From Allomeiothermus silvanus DSM 9946 (GTDB lineage Bacteria; Deinococcota; Deinococci; Deinococcales; Thermaceae), in the NCBI RefSeq assembly GCF_000092125.1, contig NC_014212.1, positions 124,001 to 188,000 on the forward strand: a DNA stretch of 64,000 nucleotides, written 5' to 3'. Position 1 is the first letter of the stretch; every line of letters begins with the position of its first letter. The notes under the pieces were generated by a model, which worked only from the letters and a program-made list of their open reading frames with translations, made no database searches and was not told the DNA's origin. This document shows positions 39,931-48,563 of the stretch, one piece after another. Position numbers and translations under genes: made by a program.

Positions 39931-39946
39931 ATGGTCTCGTGACCAT
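39931..39946. promoter_or_regulatory. LacI-type operator 2
   Basis: ATGGTCTCGTGACCAT, with perfect 6-bp half sites around TCGT. Centre 67 bp from operator 1 and 63 bp from operator 3, close to whole helical turns, so looping is possible. Confidence 0.75.
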
Positions 39947-39993
39947 AAGAATAGACACACCGCTCGTTGGTTGTCAAGCCCCTTTTTGTTACC

Positions 39994-40009
39994 ATGGTCA
40001 CGTGCCCAA
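39994..40009. promoter_or_regulatory. LacI-type operator 3 at the regulator's own start
   Basis: ATGGTCACGTGCCCAA overlaps the -10 (TACCAT 39990-39995), the start point and the first codons of the lacI-type gene, so it should give autorepression. -35 candidate TTGGTT with 17-bp spacer. Confidence 0.7.
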
Positions 40010-41015
40010 TATCCTCGACGTTGCCAAACGCGCTGGGGTTGCTCCCACAACGGCCAAGCGAGCTATCCACGAGCCCCACCTCCTCAAACCCGAGACCCTC
40101 GAGCGGGTACGCAAAGCTATTCAGGAGTTGGGCTACGAACCCGATCAGGTGGCCGGAAGCCTTAGGCGCGGGCGCACCCAGACCATCGGGCTGATGGTCG
40201 GCAACATCATGGAGCCCTTTTTCGCCAGCTTAGTGCGCACCGTGGCCCACGCCGTGCAGGGGCTGGGGTATGCCCTGCTCGTCACCGACAACGAGTACGA
40301 TGCCAAGCTCGAGTTGGCCAACCTGCGGGTGTTGTACGGCCACCGGGTCAGCGGACTGATCATCCGCTCGGGGTACGGCGCGTCCAACCTGGATTACCTC
40401 AAGCGCATGCAAGAGCGGGGTACTTACGTGCTCGAGATCGACTACTTTTACCCCGATAGCCCCTTCAGCCACGTAATGCTCGACAACGAGAGCTGCGTGT
40501 TCGAAGGGGTGCGCTACCTTCATGCTTTGGGCCACCGGCGCATCGCTACCCTAGGGAGCTATGACCCTATCCATCACCCCGAGGAGCGCAGCCGGGCATT
40601 TCCCAAAGCGCTCCAGGCGGTGGGTCTACCCCTGATCGAAGAATACCAGCGGGTGATCCGGCTCACCGAGCCCGAAGCGTACCGGCTCACCCTCGAGCTG
40701 ATGCGGCTGCCGAACCCGCCCACGGCCATCTTCTCCCTCAACGGCACCGAGGCAGCGGGGGCATTCCGAGCTCTCAACGAGCTGGGGCTACGTATCCCTC
40801 AGGACATCTCCTTGCTCACCTTCGACAACTACTCCTGGACTAGCCTAGTCACCCCGCCCCTAGACGTAATCGAGCAACCGGTGGAGGAAATGGGCTATGC
40901 TGCAGTGGAGATCGTCTTGGATGCGGTGGAAAACCGCACCTTAGATAAGGTGGTGCGCCGACGCTTTCCCGGAAAGCTCATTCGCCGCGGGAGCTGTGCG
41001 CCGCCCAACCGCTAA
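40002..41015 (+). CDS. LacI-family transcriptional regulator
   Basis: 337 residues from GTG 40002: HTH NILDVAKRAGVAPTTAKRAI (usual STVSRAL replaced by TTAKRAI) and a periplasmic-binding-like domain (QTIGLMVGNIMEPFFASLVR, GLIIRSGYG, HVMLDNESCVFEGVRYL, FSLNGTEAAGAFRALNELGL). The -10 TACCAT is 6 nt upstream, so the mRNA is leaderless. Divergent from the polyol operon; the three operators suggest it represses both until a sugar alcohol binds (inference). Confidence 0.92.
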   Translation: MPNILDVAKRAGVAPTTAKRAIHEPHLLKPETLERVRKAIQELGYEPDQVAGSLRRGRTQTIGLMVGNIMEPFFASLVRTVAHAVQGLGYALLVTDNEYDAKLELANLRVLYGHRVSGLIIRSGYGASNLDYLKRMQERGTYVLEIDYFYPDSPFSHVMLDNESCVFEGVRYLHALGHRRIATLGSYDPIHHPEERSRAFPKALQAVGLPLIEEYQRVIRLTEPEAYRLTLELMRLPNPPTAIFSLNGTEAAGAFRALNELGLRIPQDISLLTFDNYSWTSLVTPPLDVIEQPVEEMGYAAVEIVLDAVENRTLDKVVRRRFPGKLIRRGSCAPPNR

Positions 41016-41064
41016 GTATCCTGCGGCTTTCGCCTCATAGCAGGGCAGTAGACGGGCACTTTGG

Positions 41065-42219
41065 TCAAGACTGCGCTGGTGTCACCCGGTAGCTGCTTAG
41101 CGAAAAGGCCAGGTAACTCACCATCCAAGCCAGCAGGGCCGCTACCGCAAAACTGGCCCGCACCGTGCCTACTTCAGCTACCGCACCCAAGAGCACCGGC
41201 CCCACCAACCCGCCCAGGGTGCTCATGGTAGAGGTGCTGGCCATGCTATGGGCGGGGGGCAACCCCGGGGTACGCGAGGAGGCCGCGAACATCAGCGGGA
41301 AGACCGTCGCCATGCCCCAACCCATACAGGCGATGCCTACGAAGATTCCCCAGACAGTGTGGGTGAGCACCGCAAAGGCCAACCCAAGCCCACCCAGCAA
41401 GGCTCCTAAGCGCACCACACGCACCGCGCCGAAGCGGCTTACCATAAAGTCCCCGCTGAAGCGCCCCAAAAACATTATGCTCTGGTGGACCGCGAAGCCC
41501 AGGGCAGCCACCGATTCTGACGCATCCAGGCTGCGTAGATAGATTCCACTCCAGCTCGCGATGGAGCCATCGCTGATGGCCGCGCAAAAACCCAGCAGAC
41601 CCAGCGCCAACAGCTCCCCACGGGGCAATATGAACATCCGGCGGCTCTGCGAAACCGAAGCCGCCAGCAGGTGATTCCCAGCATAAGCGGCCACTATGAT
41701 CCCCAAGGCTCCGACTAAGGCGAAATGGAGCAGGGGGCTGAACCCTCCTCCGGCCAGACCTGCCCCAGCGAGTGCTCCGCTCAAGGCCCCAGCGCTCCAC
41801 ATAGCGTGAAACGAAGAGAAGATAGGACGCTCGTAGCGGGCCTCGAGGGCGGCGGCCTGGGTGTTCATGGCGATGTTGAGAGTAGCTTGGAGAAAGCCGA
41901 ACAGCGCCAATGCCAAAAATAGGCTGGCTGCATTGCCCAAAAGCCCCAACAGCGCCAGGGTGACAAAACCTCCTATTGCCGCGAAGCGGGTGACGTGCCG
42001 ACTACCGAAGCGGCTCACCATACCTCCGCCGGTAAACCCGGCCAGCAGCGCCCCGGCCATATTACCCAGCAGCACTATCCCCAGCAGCGCCGCGCTCAAC
42101 CCCAGGCGTTCTTGCTCGGCAGGGATGCGCGAGATCCAGGTTCCGGCAGCGAACCCGTGCAGCAAGAAATAAGCGGAAACCCCAAGGCGAGAGCGAAGGA
42201 GGCTGGGGTCCACCGACAT
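41065..42219 (-). CDS. MFS transporter
   Basis: 384 residues from ATG 42219 (MSVDPSLLRSRLGVSAYFLL), twelve hydrophobic segments. MVSRFGSRHVTRF after TM2 and MVSRFGAVRVVRLGALLGG in the second half are the paired cytoplasmic MFS loops. Similar in layout to YbjJ-like transporters. Substrate unknown. -10 TATACT lies 6 nt before the ATG (leaderless), which rejects the longer frame. Confidence 0.87.
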   Translation of the reverse strand: MSVDPSLLRSRLGVSAYFLLHGFAAGTWISRIPAEQERLGLSAALLGIVLLGNMAGALLAGFTGGGMVSRFGSRHVTRFAAIGGFVTLALLGLLGNAASLFLALALFGFLQATLNIAMNTQAAALEARYERPIFSSFHAMWSAGALSGALAGAGLAGGGFSPLLHFALVGALGIIVAAYAGNHLLAASVSQSRRMFILPRGELLALGLLGFCAAISDGSIASWSGIYLRSLDASESVAALGFAVHQSIMFLGRFSGDFMVSRFGAVRVVRLGALLGGLGLAFAVLTHTVWGIFVGIACMGWGMATVFPLMFAASSRTPGLPPAHSMASTSTMSTLGGLVGPVLLGAVAEVGTVRASFAVAALLAWMVSYLAFSLSSYRVTPAQS

Positions 42220-42341
42220 GAGGCGAGTATATCGTGCTCCTGCCGGGTTCCGCCCTGCAGGTTTGGTGGGTTTGCTAGATACGAGCCGACTTGGGGGCTG
42301 CTCTAATAACTGCCGGGCCACACCCTGTAACCTGTAGGGAG

Positions 42342-43061
42342 ATGCTCTCTTGGCGTGACATACTGGATATTTTGGCGGTGGCTACATTGTTTTATTACGT
42401 CTATAGACTGATTGCCGAGACTCGGGCGATCAACTTGGTGCGGGGGGTATTGGTGTACTTGCTGGTGTGGTTCGCTGCGAGCCAGCTCGGGCTGAACAGC
42501 CTGGCCTGGATCTTGGGCAATGCCGCTACCTTAGGGGCATTCGGTCTGATCGTGGTGTTTCAGCCGGAACTGCGGGGGGCTTTGGAGCGTATTGGACGGG
42601 GCAGGTTTCAACGTCCGGCGCTGGCTGAGTCCACCCTGAGCGAGCTGGTGCGGGCCCTCGAGCGTATGAGTGCCCGCCGCCACGGAGCCCTCATTGCGTT
42701 CGAGCGGCGCACTCCCTTGGGTGACTACGCCAGCAGCGGCGAGATCGTCAACGCCCGGCTCTCGGCCCGTTTTCTAGAGAGCATTTTCGCCCCTACCAGT
42801 CCCCTGCACGACGGGGGGGTGATCGTACGGGGGGATCAGGTGGTGGCGGCGGGGTGCATCTTCCCCTTGAGCGACCGGGTGGAAAAGTACATTGGAACCC
42901 GCCACCGGGCGGCTTTGGGCCTCTCCGAGCAGACCGATGCGCTGGTAATCGTGGTGAGCGAGGAGCGGGGCACCATCCGGGTAGCCGAAAGGGGGCAGCT
43001 TTCGCCGCCCTTACAGCCTAGGGATGTGCGCGAACGCATCCTCGAGGAGATCCGGGTATGA
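42342..43061 (+). CDS. cdaA: diadenylate cyclase CdaA
   Basis: 239 residues from ATG 42342. Three N-terminal TM helices (ILDILAVATLFYYVYRLI ...), then the DAC domain: ALIAFERRTPLGDYASSG, the DGG motif in PLHDGGVIVRGDQV, and GTRHRAALGLSEQTDALVI (RHR). Makes cyclic di-AMP from two ATP at the membrane. Followed by cdaR with 4-nt overlap (ATGA), the conserved pair. -10 candidate TAACCT lies 8 nt upstream. Confidence 0.95.
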   Translation: MLSWRDILDILAVATLFYYVYRLIAETRAINLVRGVLVYLLVWFAASQLGLNSLAWILGNAATLGAFGLIVVFQPELRGALERIGRGRFQRPALAESTLSELVRALERMSARRHGALIAFERRTPLGDYASSGEIVNARLSARFLESIFAPTSPLHDGGVIVRGDQVVAAGCIFPLSDRVEKYIGTRHRAALGLSEQTDALVIVVSEERGTIRVAERGQLSPPLQPRDVRERILEEIRV

Positions 43062-43900
43062 TCCGCCGCCTGCTGGGCAACCTCCCGGAAAAGCTGCTGG
43101 CTCTGCTGGCTGCGGGGCTGGTGTGGTATCAGCTCCAGGCCTCCGAGCCCATCGCCGAGCGTACCTTGACCCGGCCCCTGCAGGTGCTGGGGGTGCAGCA
43201 GGGGCAGAGCGTCTCAGGGTTGCCCCAGACCGTAGAACTGCGGTTGCGCGGCCCGGCCCGGCTGATCGAGGGGAACAACCTGAGCACTGTGAACGCTTAC
43301 ATCGACCTCTCTGGGGTAGGGGAGGGTGCTTTCGTCCGCAACGTGCAGGTGGGGCTTCCCGCGGGTGTACGTTTGGTCGCGGTGGAACCGGGGCGGGTAG
43401 AAGGGAGGCTCGAGGCGGTGGTGAGCCAACGGCTTGCGGTGGAAATCCATAGCCCTGGACGCTGGGTTCGTTTCGAGCCGACCTATGTACAGGCGATCGG
43501 CCCGCGGGGGCTGGTGAACCAAGCGGTGAAGGCCGTAGGGGTGGACATGGGAGGTGACCAGGTGCGGCTTTTCCCGGTGGATGCTACCGGTGAACCCTTG
43601 GAGAGCCTGGCCCTCAACCCAGGCCAGGCGCGGGTGATCCAGCGGGAAACCATACAGGCCCAGAAAACCGTGCCCCTGGTGCTGGCCGAGCCGCCCGCAA
43701 GCTTGCGGGTGCTCGAGGCCCGTATTCCCGGCAGCGTGACCCTGGTGGGTCCGGTGGCAGCGCTCGAGGGCGTTACCCAGGTGCGGGCCTCCCCCGAGTG
43801 GCGCACCGGGAGCTATACCTCGCCCTTGCAACTGCAACTCCCCGAGGGAGTGCGGGTGACGGCCCCGGTGCAGGGGAACTTTCGGGTGGCGGCGAAATAA
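43058..43900 (+). CDS. cdaR: YbbR-domain regulator of CdaA
   Basis: 280 residues. N-terminal membrane anchor (KLLALLAAGLVWYQLQ) and three YbbR-type repeats, e.g. VSGLPQTVELRLRGPARLIE, VNAYIDLSGVGEG and VTLVGPVAALEGVTQVRASP. The family modulates CdaA from the outer face of the membrane. Co-translated with cdaA. Confidence 0.92.
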   Translation: MIRRLLGNLPEKLLALLAAGLVWYQLQASEPIAERTLTRPLQVLGVQQGQSVSGLPQTVELRLRGPARLIEGNNLSTVNAYIDLSGVGEGAFVRNVQVGLPAGVRLVAVEPGRVEGRLEAVVSQRLAVEIHSPGRWVRFEPTYVQAIGPRGLVNQAVKAVGVDMGGDQVRLFPVDATGEPLESLALNPGQARVIQRETIQAQKTVPLVLAEPPASLRVLEARIPGSVTLVGPVAALEGVTQVRASPEWRTGSYTSPLQLQLPEGVRVTAPVQGNFRVAAK

Positions 43901-43981
43901 GAGCGGTACCCATGAATGCCCCGCACGGCCCGGGATCGGCAGGTGTTTGTGGGAGGCTGCGATAAGATGGAGGAGAAGTCA

Positions 43982-44175
43982 TACCGGATTCAAAAAGACA
44001 GTTTACAAAGCTAAAAACTCCAGAGGCTGTCTTTTTGAATCCTAGAGCACTCCCCTTCCAAGGGGCGGTATCGCCCACCCCTCGCTTCGCTCGGCGAAAC
44101 TACGCCACCGCTACGCGGATAACTTTGGTCGGGTTGATTCGTTACCGAACGGTAACGAATCAACCAAATCTGGTA
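43982..44175. repeat. two-hairpin MITE-like element, copy 2 (with nested repeat)
   Basis: Ends TACCGGATTC / AATCTGGTA. Hairpin 1 has the same 16-bp stem as copy 1, but its 25-nt loop is the reverse complement (20 of 25 positions match only after inversion). Hairpin 2 is a 16-bp perfect stem with a 2-nt loop (GGTTGATTCGTTACCG / CGGTAACGAATCAACC). Between the hairpins lie 69 extra bp (44055-44123). No coding capacity; it lies between cdaR and def. Confidence 0.85.
44055..44123. repeat. 69-bp insert in MITE copy 2 carrying the short GC-rich repeat
   Basis: Absent from copy 1 at 6424. Contains CACCCCTCGCTTCGCTCGGC followed by GAAACTACGCCA, a near-consensus unit of the dispersed repeat, plus AAGGGGCGGTATCGCCC on one side. 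Confidence 0.8.
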
Positions 44176-44260
44176 TCAAGCCCGTATCGGGCTGCAATTC
44201 ATCGCCCGCTTGCTGCTTTCTGCCACCTTTGAAGTCCGGGTCCTGGCTAGAATATTCACG

Positions 44261-44848
44261 ATGATTTACCCGATCCGACTCTACGGCGACCCGGTGCTAC
44301 GCAAACGGGCTAGCTCGGTCAAGGATTTTTCGGAGATTCCCCGGCTAGCCGAAAACATGTTCGAAACAATGTTCGAGGCGAGGGGAGTAGGCTTGGCAGC
44401 TCCTCAGGTGGGCCGCTCGGAGCGCTTGTTTGTCTTCGCTGAGTATGTAGACGCCGAAGACGAGGAGGAGGGCGAAGAAGCCGACCTCAAGACCCGGGTC
44501 AAGAACCAGTGGGTGATGGTCAACCCGGCCATCACCTACCGCGCAGGGCAACAGATCTCCACCGAGGGCTGCCTGTCGATCCCCGGCCTCTACTCCGATG
44601 AGGTGCCCCGCGACCTCCAGATACGGGTGGAATACCAAAACGAACTGGGCGAGAAGAAAACCCAGGAGTTCGAGGGCTATTTGGCGGTGGTGGTCCAGCA
44701 CGAACTCGACCATCTCGATGGCACCCTTTTCTTCGAGCGCTTGCCCAAAGACCTGAAAGCGGCTTTCCTCGAGGAGCACCGCCACGAGTTGGCCGAGATG
44801 CAGCGCCGGGCCAAGGCATTTTTGAAAGAACTCAAGGCCCGACGCTAA
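44261..44848 (+). CDS. def: peptide deformylase
   Basis: 195 residues from ATG 44261. Motif 1 GVGLAAPQVG, motif 2 EGCLSIPG (Cys metal ligand), motif 3 QHELDHLDG (two His, Glu). An acidic insertion (YVDAEDEEEGEEADLKTRVK) lies between motifs 1 and 2. Removes formyl from nascent Met. -10 TAGAAT lies 7 nt before the ATG (leaderless). Followed by fmt after 26 nt. Confidence 0.95.
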   Translation: MIYPIRLYGDPVLRKRASSVKDFSEIPRLAENMFETMFEARGVGLAAPQVGRSERLFVFAEYVDAEDEEEGEEADLKTRVKNQWVMVNPAITYRAGQQISTEGCLSIPGLYSDEVPRDLQIRVEYQNELGEKKTQEFEGYLAVVVQHELDHLDGTLFFERLPKDLKAAFLEEHRHELAEMQRRAKAFLKELKARR

Positions 44849-44874
44849 GCGCTTAGCCTGCCAACCCCAAGACG

Positions 44875-45816
44875 ATGATGTCCCCATCCCAACCCCGTCG
44901 CATTGCCTTTTTCGGTTCCCCGGCCTGGGCGGTGCCGGTGCTCGAGGCCCTGCACGACCACCACCAGGTGGTCTTGGTGGTGACTCAGCCGGATAAGCCG
45001 GCAGGGCGGGGCCTGTTGCTCACCCCCCCACCCGTGGCGCAGCGGGCCCGGCAACTGGGTCTGCCGGTCGTACAGCCCCAGAAACTACGGAACAACGCCG
45101 AGTTTGTAGAGCAGATCAAAGCCCTAAACCTGGACGCGGCAGTAACCGCGGCCTACGGCAAGATCCTGCCCGCCGAGTTGCTCGAGGTTCCCCGCTATGG
45201 CTTCCTTAACCTGCACCCCTCCGACCTGCCCAAGTACCGCGGCCCAGCTCCGGTGCAGTGGACGCTTATCAACGGCGACCCGGAGACCGCAGTGTGCATC
45301 ATGCAGACCGACCCTGGCATGGACACCGGCCCGGTAGTGGCCCGCTGGCGCACCAAAGTGGAGCCGGATGAAGACGCGGTGCAGCTCGCCAACCGGCTGC
45401 GCGACCGGGGAACCCAACTCCTGCTCGAGGCTTTACGAAACCTCGAGCACCTCACCCCAGAGCCCCAGCCGCCCCAGGGAACCCATGCCCCGATGCTCAA
45501 GAAGGAGGATGGCCGGGTGCGCTGGGCAGACGCTGCGCAGGCCATCTATGACCGCCACCGGGGGGTACAGCCTTGGCCGGGCTCGTGGTTTGAGCATGAG
45601 GGGAAGCGGGTCAAGGTGATTTCCCTGCGGCCATGGGAGGGCCGGGGTTCGGCGGCTGCTGGAGCTGTGCTCGAGGTCGCCCCAGATTCGCTCATCGTGG
45701 CAGCGGGCGAGGGCGCTGTGGCACTGCTCGAGGTTCAGCCCGAGGGCAAGCGACCGATGCGAGCCGCCGACTGGGCGCGGGGGTATGGGGTCAAAGTAGG
45801 AACGCATCTAGCCTGA
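44875..45816 (+). CDS. fmt: methionyl-tRNA formyltransferase
   Basis: 313 residues (ATG 44875 or 44878). Formyltransferase core with FFGSPAWAVPVLEALHDHH, AAYGKILPAELLEVPRYGFL, NLHPSDLPKYRGPAPVQWTL (catalytic Asn/His region) and the C-terminal OB domain. Formylates initiator Met-tRNA; partner of def. A hairpin follows the stop. Confidence 0.95.
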   Translation: MMSPSQPRRIAFFGSPAWAVPVLEALHDHHQVVLVVTQPDKPAGRGLLLTPPPVAQRARQLGLPVVQPQKLRNNAEFVEQIKALNLDAAVTAAYGKILPAELLEVPRYGFLNLHPSDLPKYRGPAPVQWTLINGDPETAVCIMQTDPGMDTGPVVARWRTKVEPDEDAVQLANRLRDRGTQLLLEALRNLEHLTPEPQPPQGTHAPMLKKEDGRVRWADAAQAIYDRHRGVQPWPGSWFEHEGKRVKVISLRPWEGRGSAAAGAVLEVAPDSLIVAAGEGAVALLEVQPEGKRPMRAADWARGYGVKVGTHLA

Positions 45817-45828
45817 GCGGTAATAAGG

Positions 45829-45857
45829 CCTGCCCCCGCCAAACGCTCGGGGGCAGG
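45829..45857. terminator. hairpin between convergent fmt and sulfide:quinone reductase genes
   Basis: 10-bp stem CCTGCCCCCG / CGGGGGCAGG with a 9-nt loop. No proper U tract in either direction (TTCGATC; CCTTATT), so it is a weak terminator at best. Confidence 0.5.
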
Positions 45858-45862
45858 TTCGA

Positions 45863-47002
45863 TCAGATCACACCGGTTGGCACCAAGTACCAGTACGCTT
45901 TGTTGAAGGCCATTTTCTCATAGTGATAGAGCCAACTCGGCGCGGGCGGCTTGGGTGGGTGATCGTAGTCGAAGGCCAAGATGGTGGCTTTCTTGTAGCC
46001 CGTTTCCAGGAAGCAGGTGACCTTGCCGTTGTAGCTGGCGCGTTGGAGGTCAACGGCCCGCCCTTGGATCTCGGCGGCGATACGTTCGGCGATCACTGGG
46101 GCCTCAAAGTGGGCAGTGGAGCCTGCCTTAGAGATGGGTAGGTTGGTGGTGTCGCCCAGGGCGTAGATGTGGGGGTGATCCTTGACCTGGAGCGTGTTCC
46201 GGTCGGTGTAGACCCAGCCCTGCGCGTCGGCGATGGGGCTGCCCTCGAGGAACTTGGCCCCCCGGTGCGGCGGGATCATCACCAGCAGGTCGTAAGGAAG
46301 CTCGGTCCCTTCCAGGCTGATGGCGAGCTTTTTTTCGGGGTCCACCGACTCGAGGTTGAAGAAGGTCTCGATCTTGACCCCGCGCTCCTTGAGTAGCGGC
46401 TCGGCAACTTCAGCCACGCTCTCGATGGAGAAAACGCGGTTGATGGGGTAGGTGTAGGTGATCTCAGTTTTATCGCGCAGGCCGCGCCGGGTCAGGTACT
46501 CGTCGAGGAGGAACGTGAACTCGAGGGGGGCTACCGGGCACTTGTGCGGCAGTCCGCCCACTCCCACCACGATCCTGCCCCCCTGCCACTCTTCCAGTAC
46601 TGCGTGGAGCTTCCAGGCGGCTTCCTCGGTGTAGAAATGGTGGGCGCCCTCAGCCAGCCCTGGCACGTCCTCGGGGGTTACCCGCGATCCGGTGGCAACT
46701 ACCAGATAGTCGTAGTACAGGGTGTTGCCCTCCTCAAGCACCACTGCTTGGGCCGACACATCGAGGCGATCCACCTTGCCAATCTCGAGCTGGACGCGCT
46801 TATTCAGCAGTGACTTGAGGCTCCTAGAGAGGGCCCGCGGGTCTTGCCAGCCGAAGGGCACGTACAGCCAACCGGGTTGGTACAGGTGGCGGCTCGAGGC
46901 GCTTACCAGCGTGATTTGGGCCTCGTTTTTGAGCTTCTTCGCCAGCAGGTTGGCGATGAGCGTGCCGCCCGTGCCACCTCCTAACACCAAAATTCGTTTC
47001 AT
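45863..47002 (-). CDS. sulfide:quinone oxidoreductase-type flavoprotein
   Basis: 379 residues. FAD motif ILVLGGGTGGTLIANLLAKK, second dinucleotide segment RIVVGVGGLPHKCPVAPLEF, YALGDTTNLPISKAGSTAHF near the C-terminus. Cys occur in HKCP and VTCFLETG; classical SQRs use a disulfide pair, so the activity fits but is not proven. It would pass electrons from sulfide or a related sulfur species to quinone at the membrane surface. Third gene of dsrE-tusA-sqr. Confidence 0.87.
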   Translation of the reverse strand: MKRILVLGGGTGGTLIANLLAKKLKNEAQITLVSASSRHLYQPGWLYVPFGWQDPRALSRSLKSLLNKRVQLEIGKVDRLDVSAQAVVLEEGNTLYYDYLVVATGSRVTPEDVPGLAEGAHHFYTEEAAWKLHAVLEEWQGGRIVVGVGGLPHKCPVAPLEFTFLLDEYLTRRGLRDKTEITYTYPINRVFSIESVAEVAEPLLKERGVKIETFFNLESVDPEKKLAISLEGTELPYDLLVMIPPHRGAKFLEGSPIADAQGWVYTDRNTLQVKDHPHIYALGDTTNLPISKAGSTAHFEAPVIAERIAAEIQGRAVDLQRASYNGKVTCFLETGYKKATILAFDYDHPPKPPAPSWLYHYEKMAFNKAYWYLVPTGVI

Positions 47003-47058
47003 GCTACCTCTCTTTGCCGTGGTCCCGTGCGTGTCGATGTACCCCTACTTGGCCTAAG

Positions 47059-47304
47059 CTAGCGGGCTTTGCGGACGATGAAGCGCTTGACTTCTCCCTC
47101 GGCGTCTTCCATCCCCAAAAACTCGTGGCCCGCCTTAGTGACCCAGGCTGGGATGTCTTTGACCGAGCCGGGGTCGCCGGAGAGCACCGTGATCACCTCA
47201 CCTACATTTGCGGCCTTGACCGCGCGAATAAGCTCCATCAAGGGGCCGGGGCAGAAGCTGCCGCGGGCATCGATTTCTTTGCTGATCTGGACGGGGTTAC
47301 TCAT
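47059..47304 (-). CDS. tusA: TusA-family sulfur carrier
   Basis: 81 residues with the family motif RGSFCPGPLMELIRAVKAA (CPxP sulfur-carrying Cys), then VITVLSGDPGSVKDIPAWVT and FIVRKA. Carries persulfide sulfur in the cytoplasm. AGGAGGAATCT before the ATG; between the DsrE and SQR genes. Confidence 0.92.
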   Translation of the reverse strand: MSNPVQISKEIDARGSFCPGPLMELIRAVKAANVGEVITVLSGDPGSVKDIPAWVTKAGHEFLGMEDAEGEVKRFIVRKAR

Positions 47305-47332
47305 AGATTCCTCCTGGATTTCTCCTCACGAA

Positions 47333-47746
47333 CTAGATGAAGAGGGTTTGCGCACCTTCGGTTTCCTTCATGAAGTAGGCCACGCCCACCACGTCTTCGA
47401 CGATGGGCTCGAGGTCGTCTTTCTTGAGGTCGAACAGGTCCATGGTTGCGCTACAGGCGTAGAAGTGGACGTTACCGATCTCCTTGGCGTCTTGAAAGTT
47501 TTTCATCCAGTGCGGGATTTTCTTGGCCTGCATGGTTTGGGAGAGTATCTCTTCCATGCCCTTGAACTCGTTGGGCAGTACCATCGGAGCCTGCTCGTAG
47601 CCCTTTTTGAAGGCCATGAGCCCTCCAAAGGTGAGGAACACTGTCACGTTCTTGCCCATTGCTGCTGCACCCGCAGTGAGGATGGAGGCTGCCATCAGCT
47701 TGTCGGTAGTGCCGCTCTCGACGATCATTGCCAGTTTTTCGGACAT
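47333..47746 (-). CDS. DsrE/DsrF-like sulfur-transfer protein
   Basis: 137 residues, DsrE fold: KLAMIVESGTTDKLMAASIL, VTVFLTFGGLMAFKKGYEQ, VHFYACSATMDLFDL with the conserved Cys. First gene of the operon, so it probably exchanges sulfur with TusA and SQR. AAAGGAGCAAGATC before the ATG; -10 candidate TATAGA upstream. Confidence 0.9.
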   Translation of the reverse strand: MSEKLAMIVESGTTDKLMAASILTAGAAAMGKNVTVFLTFGGLMAFKKGYEQAPMVLPNEFKGMEEILSQTMQAKKIPHWMKNFQDAKEIGNVHFYACSATMDLFDLKKDDLEPIVEDVVGVAYFMKETEGAQTLFI

Positions 47747-47997
47747 GATCTTGCTCCTTTCGTTGCCCTTTTTGTACCTCTATACCCCCGGTACGTATGT
47801 CCTAGATTGCCTGGGCTAAGACCAGTTGGGCTCGAGGACAGCCGGGGCGACGACCTAAGAAATAGGAGAGTATAGGGAGTGATCGAGGACGCGGACTAGG
47901 GTAGAAAGCCAAGGCTCCAAGGAGTAGGACAAACGCACCTTCAATGTAGGGAAGTATTAGCCCTAACCTAAAACCCAAGGGGTTGAGGGGGTGGGGT
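47747..47997. other. divergent intergenic region, no gene seen
   Basis: 251 bp between the sulfur operon and the flavodoxin-like gene. Apart from the minus-strand TATAGA (near 47795) and a short GGTACGTATGTCC that vaguely recalls the TACGTC repeats, I see no supported feature. Confidence 0.4.
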
Positions 47998-48522
47998 ATG
48001 ACCGATAAACCAATTCTGATCGCCTATGCGACCCGCACCGGCACCACCCGGGAGATCGCCGAAGCCCTGGGCGCGGGGATGGCTCGTCGGAGAGCTCAGG
48101 TCGAGGTCAAACGCATGGAGGACGTGGATGACCTTGGCCGGTATGTGGCAGCGATTCTAGGGAGCGCGGTGCGTGAGGAGATGTGGCTGCCCGAGGCCAT
48201 AGAATTCGTGCGGCGCCACCAGGAGGAGTTGCGAAAGATCCCAGTGTTTTACTACGTGGTGTCCATGACCCTGGCCAACGACACCCCCCAGCGTGCCCAA
48301 GAAGTGTTGGGATATCTGCGCCCGGTGCGGGCTTTGGTCGAGCCGGTAGATATCGGCTTGTTCGCCGGGGCCTTGGACAAGGGCAAGCTCTCCCCGGTGA
48401 TTCGGCTGATGTTGACCAAGAAGGGTTTCCCCGAGGGTGACTGGCGCGACTGGGACGCGGTGCGGGCCTGGGGCGAGCGGGTATGGCAACTGCTGCGGCA
48501 AGAAGAGATGAGCGGGTTCTGA
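47998..48522 (+). CDS. flavodoxin-domain protein (HemG/BilS-like)
   Basis: 174 residues from ATG 47998 (GAGGGGGTGGGGT upstream). FMN loop AYATRTGTTREIAEALGAGM, DDLGRYVAAILGSAVREEMW (second loop) and PVFYYVVSMTLANDTP (third loop). Resembles the flavodoxin_5 group including protoporphyrinogen oxidase HemG; here no heme gene is adjacent, so only a redox role is certain. Confidence 0.88.
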   Translation: MTDKPILIAYATRTGTTREIAEALGAGMARRRAQVEVKRMEDVDDLGRYVAAILGSAVREEMWLPEAIEFVRRHQEELRKIPVFYYVVSMTLANDTPQRAQEVLGYLRPVRALVEPVDIGLFAGALDKGKLSPVIRLMLTKKGFPEGDWRDWDAVRAWGERVWQLLRQEEMSGF

Positions 48523-48563
48523 ACGCAGGGCTCGAGCCCTGGCCAAAGAGGGCATAATAGCTT

